Shown piece after piece: positions 44,133-55,300 of a DNA stretch of 64,000 bases. Where the stretch lies: assembly GCA_011799875.1 (NCBI GenBank), contig CM022303.1, positions 546,175,368-546,239,367 on the forward strand, given 5' to 3'. The notes under the pieces are model-generated. The model saw only the letters and a list, made by a program, of their open reading frames with translations. It had not been told where the DNA came from and did not search any database. The translations under genes were made by a program, and so were the position numbers. Position 1 is the first letter of the stretch. Every line of letters starts with the position of its first letter. Origin of the DNA: Thinopyrum elongatum. Lineage: Eukaryota; Streptophyta; Magnoliopsida; Poales; Poaceae.

Positions 44133-45907
44133 AGCATCCCCAAGCTTAATTCCTGCTCGTCCTCGAGTAGGTAAATGATAAAAACAGAATTTTTGATGTG
44201 GAATGCTACCTAACATGTTTATCATGTAATCTTTCTTTATGTGGCATGAATATTCAGATCCGTAAGATTCAAAACAAAAGTTTATTATTGACATAAAAAC
44301 AATAATACTTCAAGCATACTAAAAATCAATCATGTCTTTTGAAAATATCATGGCTAAAGAAAGTTATCCCTACAAAATCGTAAAGTCTTGTTATGCTCTA
44401 TCTTCTTAACACAAAGTATTTATCATGCACAACCCCGATGACAAGCCGAGCAATTGGTTCATACTTTTTAACGCGCTTCAGTTTTTTCAACTCTCACGCG
44501 ATACATGAGCGTGAGCCATGGATATGGCACTATGGGTGGAATAGAGTATGATGTTGGAGGTTGTGTAGAGAAGACAAAAAATAAGGAAGTCTCAAATTGA
44601 CAAGGCTAATCAATGGGATATGGAGATGCCCATCATATGATATCAATGCAAGGAGTAGGGATTGCCATGCAACGGATGCACTAGAGCTATAAGTGTATGA
44701 AAGCTCAAAAGAAAACTAAGTGGGTGTGCATCCAACTTGCTTGCTCATGAAGACCTCAGGCATTTGAGGAAGCCCATCATTGGAATATACAAGCCAATTT
44801 CTATAATGAAAAATTCCCACTAGTAATAAATGAAAGTGACAAAATAGGAAACTCTATCATGAAGAACATGGTGCTACTTTGAAGCACAAGTGTGGAAAAG
44901 GATAGTAACACTGTCCTTCTCTCTTTTTCTCTCATTTTTTCTTTTTTTTCGTCCGGAGTCTCATCCCGACTTGTGGGGGAATCATAGTCTCCATCATTCT
45001 TTCCTCACTAGGACAATGCACTAATAATGAATATGATCATCACACTTCTATTTACTTACAACTCAAGAATTACAACTCAATACTAGAACACAAATATGAC
45101 TCTATTGAATGCCTCAGGCAGTGTACCGAGATGTGCAATGATCTAGCGTGACATGTATAAAAAAATATGAACGGTGGCTGAACCACAAATACTATGTCAA
45201 CTATATGATCATGCAAAGCAATATGACAATGATGATATGTGTCATAATAAAATGGAACGGTGGAAGTTGCATGGCAATATATCTCCGAATGGCTCTAGAA
45301 ATGCCATAATAAGTAGGTATGGTCGCTATTTTGAGGAAGATATAAGGAGGCTTATGTGTGATAGAGTGTATCATATCACGGGGTTTGGATGCACCAGTGA
45401 AGTTTGCACCACAACTCGAGGTGAGAAGGGGCAATGCACGGTACCGAAGAGGCTAGCAAATTACGGAAAGGTAAGAGTGCGTATAATCCATGGACTCACA
45501 TTATTCATAAAGAACTCACATACTTATTGCAAAAGTTTATTAGCCCTCGAAGCAAAGTACTACTAGACATGCCCCTAGGGGGATAGATTGGTAGGAAAAG
45601 ACCATTGCTCGTCCCCGACCGCCACTCATAAGGAAGACAATCAATAATAAATCATGCTCCAATTTCATAGCATAACGAGAGACCATACGTGCATGCTTCG
45701 GGAATCACAAACCTTAACACCAATATTCTTACTAAACCACAATTACTCACTAGCATGACTCTAATATCACCATCTTTATATCTCAAAACAAATGCAAGGA
45801 ATCAAACTTCTCATATATTCAATGAACTTCATGAAAGTTTTTATTATACCCCTCTTGAATACCCATCATATTAGGACTAAATTCATAACCCAAGCAAATT
45901 GCCATAC
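44133..45907 (-). mobile_element. R4a internal region, 3' part only
   Basis: Begins with the inverted AAGCTTGGGGATGC (44134-44147) next to the LTR. It resembles R1 4000-5200 read in reverse. It is cut at 45907 by a plus-strand LTR. A 130-codon ORF runs antisense to the element (45174-45566, + strand, containing HGNISPNGSRN and YGRYFEEDIRRL). I treat that ORF as doubtful. Confidence 0.75.
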
Positions 45908-46607
45908 TGATACATCTCCAATGTATCTATAATTTTTTATTGTTCCATGCTATTATATTATCTATCTTGGATGTTTTATATGCATTTATATGCTATTTTA
46001 TATCATTTTTTGAGACTAACCTATTAACCTAGTGCCCAGTGCCAGTTGCTGTTTTTTCCTTGTTTTTGACTTTTACAGAAAATCAATACAAAACGGAGTC
46101 CAAACGGAATAAAACTTTACGATGATTTTTCTTGGACCAGAAGAAACCCACGAGACTTGGAGAGGAGGCCAGAGGAGCCACGAGGAGGCCACAAGCCTCC
46201 TGGCCGCGCCCCAGGGGGGCGCCCTCATGGCTCGTGGGCCCCTCGGGACTCCCCTAACCCTAACTCCAGCACTATAAATTCTCTAATATTCCCCCTGTAC
46301 CAGAGGGCACACCAAAAATACTTTTTCGCCGCCGCAAGCTTCTGTTCTCATGAGATCCCATCATGAGGCCTTTTCCGGCACTCTGCCGAAGGGGCATTCG
46401 ATCACGGAGGGCCTCTACACCAACCTTGCTACCCTTCCGATGATGTGTGAGTAGTTTACCACAGACCTACGGGTCCATAGCTAGTAGCTAGATGGCTTCT
46501 TCTCTCTCTTTGATCATCAATACAATGTTCTCCTCGATGTTCTTGGAGTTCTATTCGATGTAATCTTCTTTTGCGGTGCGTTTGTTGAGATCCGATGAAT
46601 TGTGGAT
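45908..46607 (+). repeat. R1-related LTR fragment, plus strand
   Basis: tgatacatctccaatgtatc... to ...gatgaattgtgga. Only the 5' 700 bp of the LTR are present; it is joined directly to the start of another LTR copy. Confidence 0.85.
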
Positions 46608-46712
46608 TGATACGTCTCCAACATATCTATAATTTTTCATTGTTCCATGCTATTATATTATCTGTTTTCGATGTTTTATATGCACTAATATGCTGTTTTA
46701 TCTGTTTTCGAC
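46608..46712 (+). repeat. Second R1-related LTR start, about 105 bp
   Basis: tgatacgtctccaacatatc... then a short duplicated phrase (ttttatctgttttcgacg). It is joined at about 46712 to a gypsy coding region on the other strand. Confidence 0.7.
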
Positions 46713-48290
46713 GGCACATGTGAGCGACTTCTGGTAGTCGCCGACAATGGTGATGATGCCCTTGGGACCCGGCATCTTCATCTTCAGGTAGGCGTAATGC
46801 GGCACCGCCATGAACTTGGCTAGTGCGGGCCGGCCCAAGAGCGCGTGCTAGGGGCTGTCCAAGTCGACCACCTCGAACCAGATTGGCTCACGGCGGAAGT
46901 GGGTCTTGTCGCCGAACATGACATCAATCTTGATCTTGCCGATTGGAGAGCAGGAAAGCCCAGGGACTATGCCATGGAACACGGTTCGGCTGGGCTGGAG
47001 TTGCTTTTCCTTGATGCCCAGTTTCTCCATGGTGTTGCGGTACAGGATGTTGATGCTGCTGCCGCCGTCTATCAGGATCCGGGAGAAGCAGCAAGCCCGC
47101 CACTCTGTTGAGAAGGTGGAGTCCCGCACCATTGCATAAGCACCCGGCGAGGGCATCACGGCCGGGTGGTCCTCACGGCTCCAACTGATGGGCTTCTCGG
47201 ACCAGTGCATGAATTGGGGGACCTCTGAGGCGATTGCGTTCACCTCATGGTCCTGCTGCCGCCGACTGTGCTTGTCATCGGCTTGGCTGGTGAAGACAAC
47301 ATAGGTGGCGTTGGCTTCGGGGAACTCGTCTTGGAGCATGCCGATTGGGCGAGCCGCCGGCTGCTGAGGAGACGGAGCCGCCGGGCCGGCTGGCGGAGGC
47401 GGCAGGCCCTCGCCCTTGGCAATTCTGGGGAGCCAGTTGCACGTCTGAGTGGTGTGGTTGGACGGCTTCGCGCCGCTGTGGAACTTGCACGGGGCATCGA
47501 GGGCTTGCTCGAAGGAGAAGGCGGGCAGCCAAGCACCCTTGCCGCCTTTCTGACGCTTGGGGCCGGGTTGTCCTTCCGGCCGCTGGTCTTCGACGGTTGC
47601 TACTTGCCGGCTGTTGGAAGCTAGCTGCTGGGCGTTGCGCTTGTTGTCGTTAAGCTGTTGGCGCCGGTTGGTGTCACCAGCCGGAGCTTGAGGGGCCGAC
47701 TGGATCACCTTCCCGGACGTGTCAACCCAGATCTCCGACTTCATGGAGGAGTCGGCCGTGGCGTACTTGTCCGCCACGACCAGGAGCTCGTCCAATGTAG
47801 TCGGCTCGTCGCACAGAAGCTTGTGCTTGAGCAGAGTGCCCTCTCTGCACCCGGCGGTGAAGTACTCGATGGCCTGCACCTCGTGCACCCCTTCGCAGGA
47901 GTTGCGCAACTCGGCCCAGCGCGTCAGGTAGTCGCGGGTGGACTCGGTCGGGCCCTGAACGCACATGGAGAGCTGGCGTAGCTTGGGGGCCCGCTTGTAG
48001 GTGCTGGTGAAGTTGCGGATGAAGACATCGGCGAAGTCCAGCTAGCTGTTGACGCTGTAAGGCTTGAGGCTGTTTAGCCATGTCCGGGCCGTGCCCTGGA
48101 ACATGAGCGGAACGTACTTCACGGCAACACGCTTGTTGCCGTTTGCTATGCTGACTGCCATCGAGTAGTCGGTCAGCCAGTCCTCCGGCTTCACGGAGCC
48201 GGTGTACTTGGGAGTGTCCCGGGGGAGCGAGAACCCTTTGGGATGCGGTCGATCTCGGGCTGGCAGGCCTCAGCGCGGCGCCTCATGGCC
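46713..48290 (-). pseudogene. Gypsy gag2-protease region, truncated
   Basis: Retrotransposon gag domain (EDWLTDYSMAVSIANGNKRV, TWLNSLKPYSVNS, FTSTYKRAPKLRQLSMCVQG) with one in-frame TAG. Then a 372-codon open frame (47966-46848) with the end of gag, a basic linker, and the aspartic-protease core ILIDGGSSINILY (about residue 295), whose DGG replaces the usual D-T/S-G. A TAG ends it and coding continues as HALLGRPALAKF... to 46713, where it is cut off. No RT or integrase remains. Ty3/gypsy type. Confidence 0.85.
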
Positions 48291-48910
48291 TCCATCTAGT
48301 TGGCTCTTTCAAGGAGCGTGACGCGGAACGCCTCCAGCATCGCTCCATCGGCGTTAGCAGCAACGGGGGTGGCCAGGCCCTGCATGGCCGCTCGCAGCGG
48401 ATCCTGGACAGCCCTGGCGGAATCACCGCCGTGGCCAGTGACCATCACCTCCGCGATGGTGCCAGCATCGGTGTTGCTGGTGACGGGAGGGAGAGGATCG
48501 TCAATGACCACCACGTCGACGAGGAACCCGTTGGTGGAGGCCGCGTCGGAGTCGATGAGCATCTCGACGGGCTCGATGGAGGGGTCGGTGGAGCCGACGG
48601 ACTCCGCATCGGAGGCGGGCGCATCGGAGATGCCGAGCTTGCCGACGAGGTCGACGAGGCAGCTCGCGGGGCACGCCGCTCCCGCGTCGGGGGCGGGCTC
48701 GTCGGAGAGGCTGGCCTTGCCGAAGAGGTCGGCAAGGCAGCCCACGGGGCAGGCTGCTCCCGCGTCAAGCGATGCGCTGATGCATGCGCCAACGGGCGCG
48801 TCGGGCTGGCTGATCAGGCCAGGCGCGACATGCTCGTCAGAGAGGAAGAGGGTTTCCGTCCAGAACATGTCTCCGGCCGACGCTGCGCTTTGCCCCACAG
48901 TGGGCGCCAA
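48291..48910 (-). pseudogene. N-terminal part of the gag2 polyprotein and leader
   Basis: 204-codon open frame (48910-48296) with an internal repeat (GAACP.(G/S)CL.DL.GK near residues 50 and 80), ending in stop just before the gag domain continues in another frame. It begins directly after the primer-like sequence gccccacagtgggcgccaa (48892-48910, plus strand), so part of this frame may be leader. Confidence 0.55.
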
Positions 48911-48960
48911 CTATCGGGGTATTCTCGTGACAGATGCCAGGGGGTGGCTTATCATTGACG
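48892..48960 (-). other. Remnant LTR end plus primer site between two gag genes
   Basis: On the minus strand ggcatctgtcacgagaatac... is followed by ttggcgcccactgtggggc, the LTR-end plus primer-site arrangement of grass gypsy elements. It marks the start of a second element fused to the first inside its gag1 3' end. Confidence 0.6.
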
Positions 48961-50524
48961 GGGCCGCGGCGTCTTCATCTTCGGACTCGCCCGCCGCGCC
49001 AACAGCCTCACCGGGGAGTTTCCTTCCCTCTTCAGCTCGAGCACATTTGTCGGCCAGAGCGTAAAGCTCGGCGATACTCCTGACTTTGTTCATTGCCAGC
49101 TCTTCCCACATTTTGCAGTTACGCATGTTCTGATGGAACGCGCTAACAACAGCGGCAGGATGAACGTCAGGAATATTGTACTGCACCCGGCTAAATCTCT
49201 GGATAAACTTGCGCAGGGACTCGCCCTCCTTCTGAGGGATGATATGCAAATCGCTCTCTTGGCCAGGAGCTTGGTGGCCTCCAACGAAGGCGCCAACAAA
49301 CTGGTGGCACAAATCTGACCAGGAAGAAATAGAATTCTCCGGCAGATGCATCAACCACGACCTGACGTTGGGCTTGAGCACCAACGGGAAGTAGTTGGCA
49401 AGTATCTTGTCATCTCGGCCCCCAGCAGCCTGCACCGCAATGGTGTAGATGCTCAGGAACTCCGAGGGATGGGTCTTTCCGTCATACTTCTCTGGGACCT
49501 CTGGTTTAAAGATTCGGGAATTGGGCCACCGGACTTGCCGCAGCTCACGGGTAAACGCTGGAGTCCCTACCTCATAAGGCAAGTCTCCTACGTCCCCTGG
49601 CGCAGGCTCATCAACAGCCGGCCCCGCGCGCTTATCAGACTGATAGCGCGCTTCCCGTCGCCGCTCGATGGTAGTTCGAGCGTCCTCCTTGCCTTGCTCC
49701 TGGAGAACTTGACGCTGATCGCGGCGCATCCGTGGATCGGATGACGCCGTGGAAACTTCTTCATGGCGGTCGACTTGCTGGGTTGTCGGCCACCGCTGGT
49801 GCCGCGGAGGGGAGTGCACTGTGGTTGCACCACCTCCGGTTTTCTGTACATCGGCTCGCGCCGGATCGATGGGCCTCCGCTGCGAGGGCCCTGCCTCTTG
49901 CGGTCCATCTTTGTTGGCGAAGCCGATGAGGCTCTGGATGGTAGCTCGCCACTCCTCCATCTTCTCCGGGGCAGGAGGAAAATCGAGGAGCAGCTGCGCA
50001 CGCGCCAAGGCTTCCACTGGCGTAGGTGGCGGCGACAAGTGTGAGGTACGTGAGGTGCTCTGACTCCTAACCATGTTAGAAGGAGCACCACCACGGTCAC
50101 GCGACCATGTGCCACCTCCGCCGGCAGCTCGGTGTGCATGTTGGTCCCGCGCATCTTGGGATCTATGCGCAGAAACCTTTTCATGGGGACGCCCTGAACC
50201 ACCAGCGCCATGACGTTGCTCATCATGCACGACCTGGGTAGGTCGTGAGGCTTGGGCCGGCGCGGGAGCTCCAGCAGGTGCCCTTCGATCTCTCGAGTTC
50301 GTTGTGCCACCCGTAGGTAACACAGCGCCATCTCTAGATCCAGCGGCGTGCAGATTACCACTACCACTGCGAACGATACCGCTCGCTTGGCTTGGATCAC
50401 CAGAACGCCGCGGGGGTTCCAGTCCTCTTCCTTCTGCACCCATGCCGTCGCCAGTACGCGAAGGTGTAGGCAAAACGGACCCGGACGGTTGCGCTGTCGC
50501 AGCGCTCTTCTTCTTGGGTGGCAT
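48911..50524 (-). CDS. Gypsy gag1 polyprotein, 537 aa, 3' end replaced
   Basis: Intact open frame from ATG (MPPKKKSAATAQPSGSVLPT). Disordered, basic, Ser/Pro-rich first 300 residues, then a retrotransposon gag domain (about 325-500) with VRWPNSRIFKPEVPEKYDGK, SWLMHLPENSISSWSDL and the ...FVGAF...F.QRF motif. It lacks a zinc knuckle and protease because the last residues (after about DEDAAAPS) come from another element's LTR. It starts about 70 bp inside its primer site. Intact length suggests recent activity before truncation. Confidence 0.88.
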   Translation of the reverse strand: MPPKKKSAATAQPSGSVLPTPSRTGDGMGAEGRGLEPPRRSGDPSQASGIVRSGSGNLHAAGSRDGAVLPTGGTTNSRDRRAPAGAPAPAQASRPTQVVHDEQRHGAGGSGRPHEKVSAHRSQDARDQHAHRAAGGGGTWSRDRGGAPSNMVRSQSTSRTSHLSPPPTPVEALARAQLLLDFPPAPEKMEEWRATIQSLIGFANKDGPQEAGPSQRRPIDPARADVQKTGGGATTVHSPPRHQRWPTTQQVDRHEEVSTASSDPRMRRDQRQVLQEQGKEDARTTIERRREARYQSDKRAGPAVDEPAPGDVGDLPYEVGTPAFTRELRQVRWPNSRIFKPEVPEKYDGKTHPSEFLSIYTIAVQAAGGRDDKILANYFPLVLKPNVRSWLMHLPENSISSWSDLCHQFVGAFVGGHQAPGQESDLHIIPQKEGESLRKFIQRFSRVQYNIPDVHPAAVVSAFHQNMRNCKMWEELAMNKVRSIAELYALADKCARAEEGRKLPGEAVGAAGESEDEDAAAPSMISHPLASVTRIPR

Positions 50525-50590
50525 GATGATGAAGATGATGAAGAAACCTAGGCGCCGGGCACTAGATCGGGTTCATGCAACCTTCAATCC

Positions 50591-50607
50591 CCCTACCTGG
50601 CGCGCCA
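50591..50607 (-). other. Primer binding site of the gag1 element
   Basis: Minus strand tggcgcgccaggtaggg, 4 nt from the LTR end at 50612, the common leader of this class of grass gypsy elements. I have not matched it to a specific tRNA. Confidence 0.65.
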
Positions 50608-50611
50608 AAGA

Positions 50612-51518
50612 TGTCGGCGTACGACACCTATGGGATCCCGAGAGACCCCTTTACGATTCGGCGGGGGGAGAGGTATACGCAAAGAGCAGAACCAGTGATC
50701 GATGCGGGAAGTTTTTACCCAGGTTCGGGCCGCTGATCAGCGTAAAACCCTACTCCTGCTTTGTGTTCTTATTGATGTTCTTGAGCCCAGACTTCAGGAG
50801 CGCTCGCAATGAACAGTACGTTCAAAGAGCAGCTACGCATGCAGAATGGGCCGGAAGTTCTCCTCCTCTGTAGCAGTTGCCATGGGCCTCCTTTTATATG
50901 CTCAAAGGGGTCTCCACAGTGGCAAAATGTACATACATTTAGGTGTAAAGTAGCTACAGGGTATCATACCTAACCCCTGACGGATTAGGACAAGCGCATT
51001 TAATGCACCGTGAGGTGTCCGTTTAGGTGTCCTCACTTTCTTGGGGATGGAAAAAGGGGCCATCCCATCAGCACCGCTTAAGCTCTCCTCCACTGGCGCG
51101 TTGCCACGCATCCAGAGAAGGACCCAGAATGTCAGGTTTTGTCGCTGTGCCGAAGCGGTGGCACAGTGGCGGAATCTCGCTAGGCGCCGATCCTTGCCGG
51201 GCACCAAACCTTGCCGGGCGCCAGGCCTTGCCGGGCGCCATGCCTTGCCGGGCGCCAGGGCTTGCTGGGAACCAAGCCTTGCCGGGCGCCGAGCCTTGCC
51301 GGGCTCCACAGGCCATCCCGGCAAGGATCTTGCCGGGGAAGCTGGCCTTCGAATTCCAGCTTTGCTTATCTGCTGATCCTCAGATCTCTAACTTGATGAT
51401 TTCCTTGATGGCTTGAATCGACCTCGAGCTGTTCCCAGCAAGCCTTGCCGTGAGGATGGCTACAACTGCCCGTGCACAAGTACGGGGTACTAGTGGCCCA
51501 ATACTTAGTACACCGACA
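50612..51518 (-). repeat. 5' LTR of the gag1 gypsy element
   Basis: 907 bp with short inverted ends tgtcgg...ccgaca. Contains a micro-repeat of ccttgccgggcgcc, about eight imperfect copies (51195-51300). Followed by gacct (51519-51523), the possible target duplication. The 3' LTR is missing. Confidence 0.85.
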
Positions 51519-51569
51519 GACCTACTGTGACAAACACGTATCATCACGGAAGTGTATTTTTTTGTAGTG
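51519..51569. mobile_element. Terminus of a CACTA element
   Basis: gtgacaaacacgtatcatca, then cggaagtgtatttttttgtagtg, reads inverted as CACTACAAAAAAATACACTTCCG, a classic CACTA end. Only about 50 bp remain between the gypsy LTR and R4b, so the gypsy element probably landed inside a CACTA element whose other part is lost. Confidence 0.7.
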
Positions 51570-52340
51570 TAAGGAAGACAATCAATAATAAATCATGCTC
51601 CAACTTCATAGCATAACGAGAGACTATACGTGCATGCTTCGGGAATCACAAACCTTAACACCAATATTCTTACTAACCACAACCATTTACTAGTACCTCC
51701 CGCATATTATCATCTCTTTATCGCAAAACTATTGCGAGGAATCAAACATATCATATTCAGTGATCCACAAGTTTTATGTAGGATTTTATGACTAACCATG
51801 TGAATGACCAATTCTTGTTGACTCTCTAAATAGATATAAGTGAAGCATGAGAGTTTAATTATTTATACAAAAGACCATGCTCTAATAAATATAAGTGAAG
51901 CAAAAGAGCATTCTACAAATAAAGGTTTTCTATATGTAGAGAAATAGGCAATTCAAACTTCAAATGATATAAGTGAAGCACATGAAGCATTCTATAAAGC
52001 CATACTCAAAAGATATAAGTGTAGTGCAAAGAGCATTCTATAAATCAACCAAGGACTATCTCATACCAGCATGGTGCATTATTAAAAGAAAAATTAAAAG
52101 GCACACGACGCTCCAAGATCTACGCATACCGATACTTGTTGAAGAAAGATGAGATGTCTTCCGGGGCATCCCCAAGGTTATGCGCTTGAGTCTCCTTGTA
52201 TATTTACTTGGGGTGCCTTGGTCATCCCCAAGCTTGAACTCTTGCCTATCCTCCTTCTCCTCATATTGAGACCTCCTCGATCTTCGAACACTTCATCCAC
52301 ACAAAACTTAACAAAACTCTCGTGAGATCCATTAGTATAA

Positions 52341-55300
52341 CTAGTAGAATGCCCGTGCGTTGCTACGGGCTATAATGCATACGTATAGATATTAACCTGC
52401 ACAACTCAATAGGTATATACTCCCTGTATAGCTGAACATGCCCTGCACAACTCCCTGTTGTGCTCTCAAGATAGAACAGAAAAATAAAAACATGTCCATG
52501 AATTCATTCATGGAGTTGGATAGTCAAAGATACATAATGAACCGAAAAGAATCAGTAGCAAACCATGACTAATGCAGATGGCCAAGCTATTGGGAATGGT
52601 TGATCACATGGACAAACATTAATACAACATGGAGAGAGATAAATTTTCACAATGAATCTCTGTGTGCTCAGATGGCAAACCTTATCCTTGTACTTCTAGT
52701 GTGGGACAGGGACGTCCCATTTCAAATCCCTGGTGATGCAGCGAGGCTCCAACCCTTCTTTCAATCAAGCATCCGTGGTGGTGCGAAGCGCGTTTGGGCT
52801 CCATGATCTAGTCGCCGAGGCCTCGTCGATGTACTTCTCCAGTTTCTCCTTCAGCAAGGGAAGTTCCAGGAACAAGTGATCCGTGTCACGGGACAACTGA
52901 CATATAGAAATTGACCAATGATCAAAGTGTATTTGGTCAAAGGGTCATTAACTATTCCTCATAGATTTTCAACACGATACCTTACAAGTTTCGTAGAATT
53001 TTTGCTAAAAAAATGTGCAGCTAAATTGACAATGGATATAATGATGACATCTTATTGAAACTTTATTGTATCAATTCCTGCACATTCAATACTCCAAAAA
53101 GAAACTAATACAATCTCTGACAAATGAAAATTTGAAATTTCCATGTGTCCATAAGAAGCGGCTAAGAATTATGAACTTCTTAACCGCAGACTTCGCTTTA
53201 ACAATAGTTCTTTTCTAACTATAATAAATAACCAATCTGCATGCTTTTTGATTCCTGAACGCGCCCTACTATTAAACTAAAGCAGTCTGGAGCTTTATTA
53301 GTCGATGTATGTTATGGATTCTGTTAGGCAGCTTCATATGGAATGAAGGTTTTGTTGGTTCTGTACGTGACCATTTGGCCTAATATTTCTTTGCTGGGTT
53401 GATTGTATAGACATCATCAATTATAATGGACGGGACAATTTATGTGATTTAATCCTTGCAAGTAAAGGTTTATGCAGTATATAGATTTTTTATGACTACC
53501 TCTTGCATGTTCGATTTTAAATGCAAAAGATAGGTAGCATGAATGTACCAAAATATTCGTTAGAGATTTATTCCCTCTGTATTTTCAAGTGGTAATAGGA
53601 TAAACTTAATTGACACAAATAGTATAGACTAACTTGGAATCAAGCCTAACTTACATACTTACTACACACTTACATAATATAGGTCACTGAAAGGATTAGC
53701 CACCTCTGTAGGTATTAGGTAGGTACTATTTTTTCAAGCTCATAGTCCATTGCAGCAGCACATGACATTTAACCATCAATTTTTTTCCAGAGATTTATGG
53801 TCAAAGTATGAAGTTAAATAATCAAATTATACCTTTAGTAGTAGAGATTTTAGAATGTCGAGAGTATGGTTTACCTGAGAAAAACAAACTAAATATCTCA
53901 CTTCGCAGTACATGCATTGGACCTAAATATCTAAGCTAAATTCTCCTAAGAAGGGAGTGTAAAATAATCTAGGTGGACAAGCTATCAACGGCTCTAGTAA
54001 TGCATGGAGCATCATTATCTAGTTATTCTATTTAACCAGTGCATTGCTGCTACAATCAAGCAGGCACTAAAAAGTAGAAAATTTGCAGTACGTACAATTT
54101 GATGTCATGAAATTTTATAATCTAAGAGACAGTAATCTTATAATTTAAGAGGCTGCAGTATGTATATGTTGTAGTATGAACTATGACATAAAAGGGAATC
54201 GAGCAACCTCTTATTCCAACATCATCACTTGTCTGTTCTAAAGCATCTAGAAAGGGAACAACATGAACGTATTTCATGACCATGATTCACAGCCAGACAA
54301 ATCCACTGTGGTGTCTAAGCTTCACCTCTGGGATAATTGTGCCAAGGATTCCCAAAAGCCACACTACAACAACAGAGTATAAAATTCTACTCTGCCTTCT
54401 AATTTAGGCATTTCTCCCTTGTCCGCAAATATAAAACTTCAATTAATCGCATATGCCCTGAACTTTTGTACTCATCAGTTCAATGTTCAGGTCAGCAAAA
54501 TACCTGTTGTAGTTCCTCTAAAGAAAATTTTGAATGGGTGACTGTAGTTACATCAATGTTGTCCTTGAGATCAATACTGGCCATATAAATAAACCTATAG
54601 ACTGTAAAAATTAAACAGTGATACATACCGACAATAACTCTTTAGTCCATGTGAGAGCCTGAGTGCAACTTAATGTTAGTAGCTGTGAAGAGTTGCATGT
54701 ATTACTGCAGTGCTCCTTGCCAAATATATGAAACTCTTCTAGTTGAACATTCAGACAAACGGGACATGCTATAGATGACACATGCCAGTCATTTGTACAT
54801 TTCTGGACAACATAAACAAAAAGCAAACCACAAGCTGGGAGACTGAATAATGTATAATTTCCAAAATACTTTTTCAGCATCTGCATTCATACTTGTATTT
54901 TATTACGTGCACATACTATTAGTTGTGCTTCTAAAATCGTTTAAGCAAGAATCATCTAGGATAAGATTTGTTACTAATAATTTTGTTTAAAGAGCGGTAA
55001 TCAAGCTGAGATTGGACTTCCAACTAACATGTAGCATGATTGCATAGCCTCATAAAAGCCCTTAGCTTCTTCGCACATGAAGACTACTTTGCTGCACATA
55101 TCTGTAGCGCATTTACAAGACAAAATGGCATGGTTGTAGCACATATGTGTATGGAAGATAGCAAGGGAAGATGCATGTACATCAAAATAGAATAAGAGAA
55201 ACAACCTTCAATAAATTCAGAGATAGCAGTTGTTTCTGCCTGTTTTTGAATCAAACAATGGAGAAGTGCCACTGTACCAGGGTGTGTTGAGTTTGACACG

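Noticed and set aside
48300..49064. 254-codon plus-strand ORF opposite gypsy gag
   Set aside because: Antisense shadow of the GC-rich gag2 leader region.
45630..51680. Long target duplication (45630-45740 versus 51570-51680)
   Set aside because: Over 100 bp and then diverging; these are homologous internal regions of two related elements, not a target duplication.
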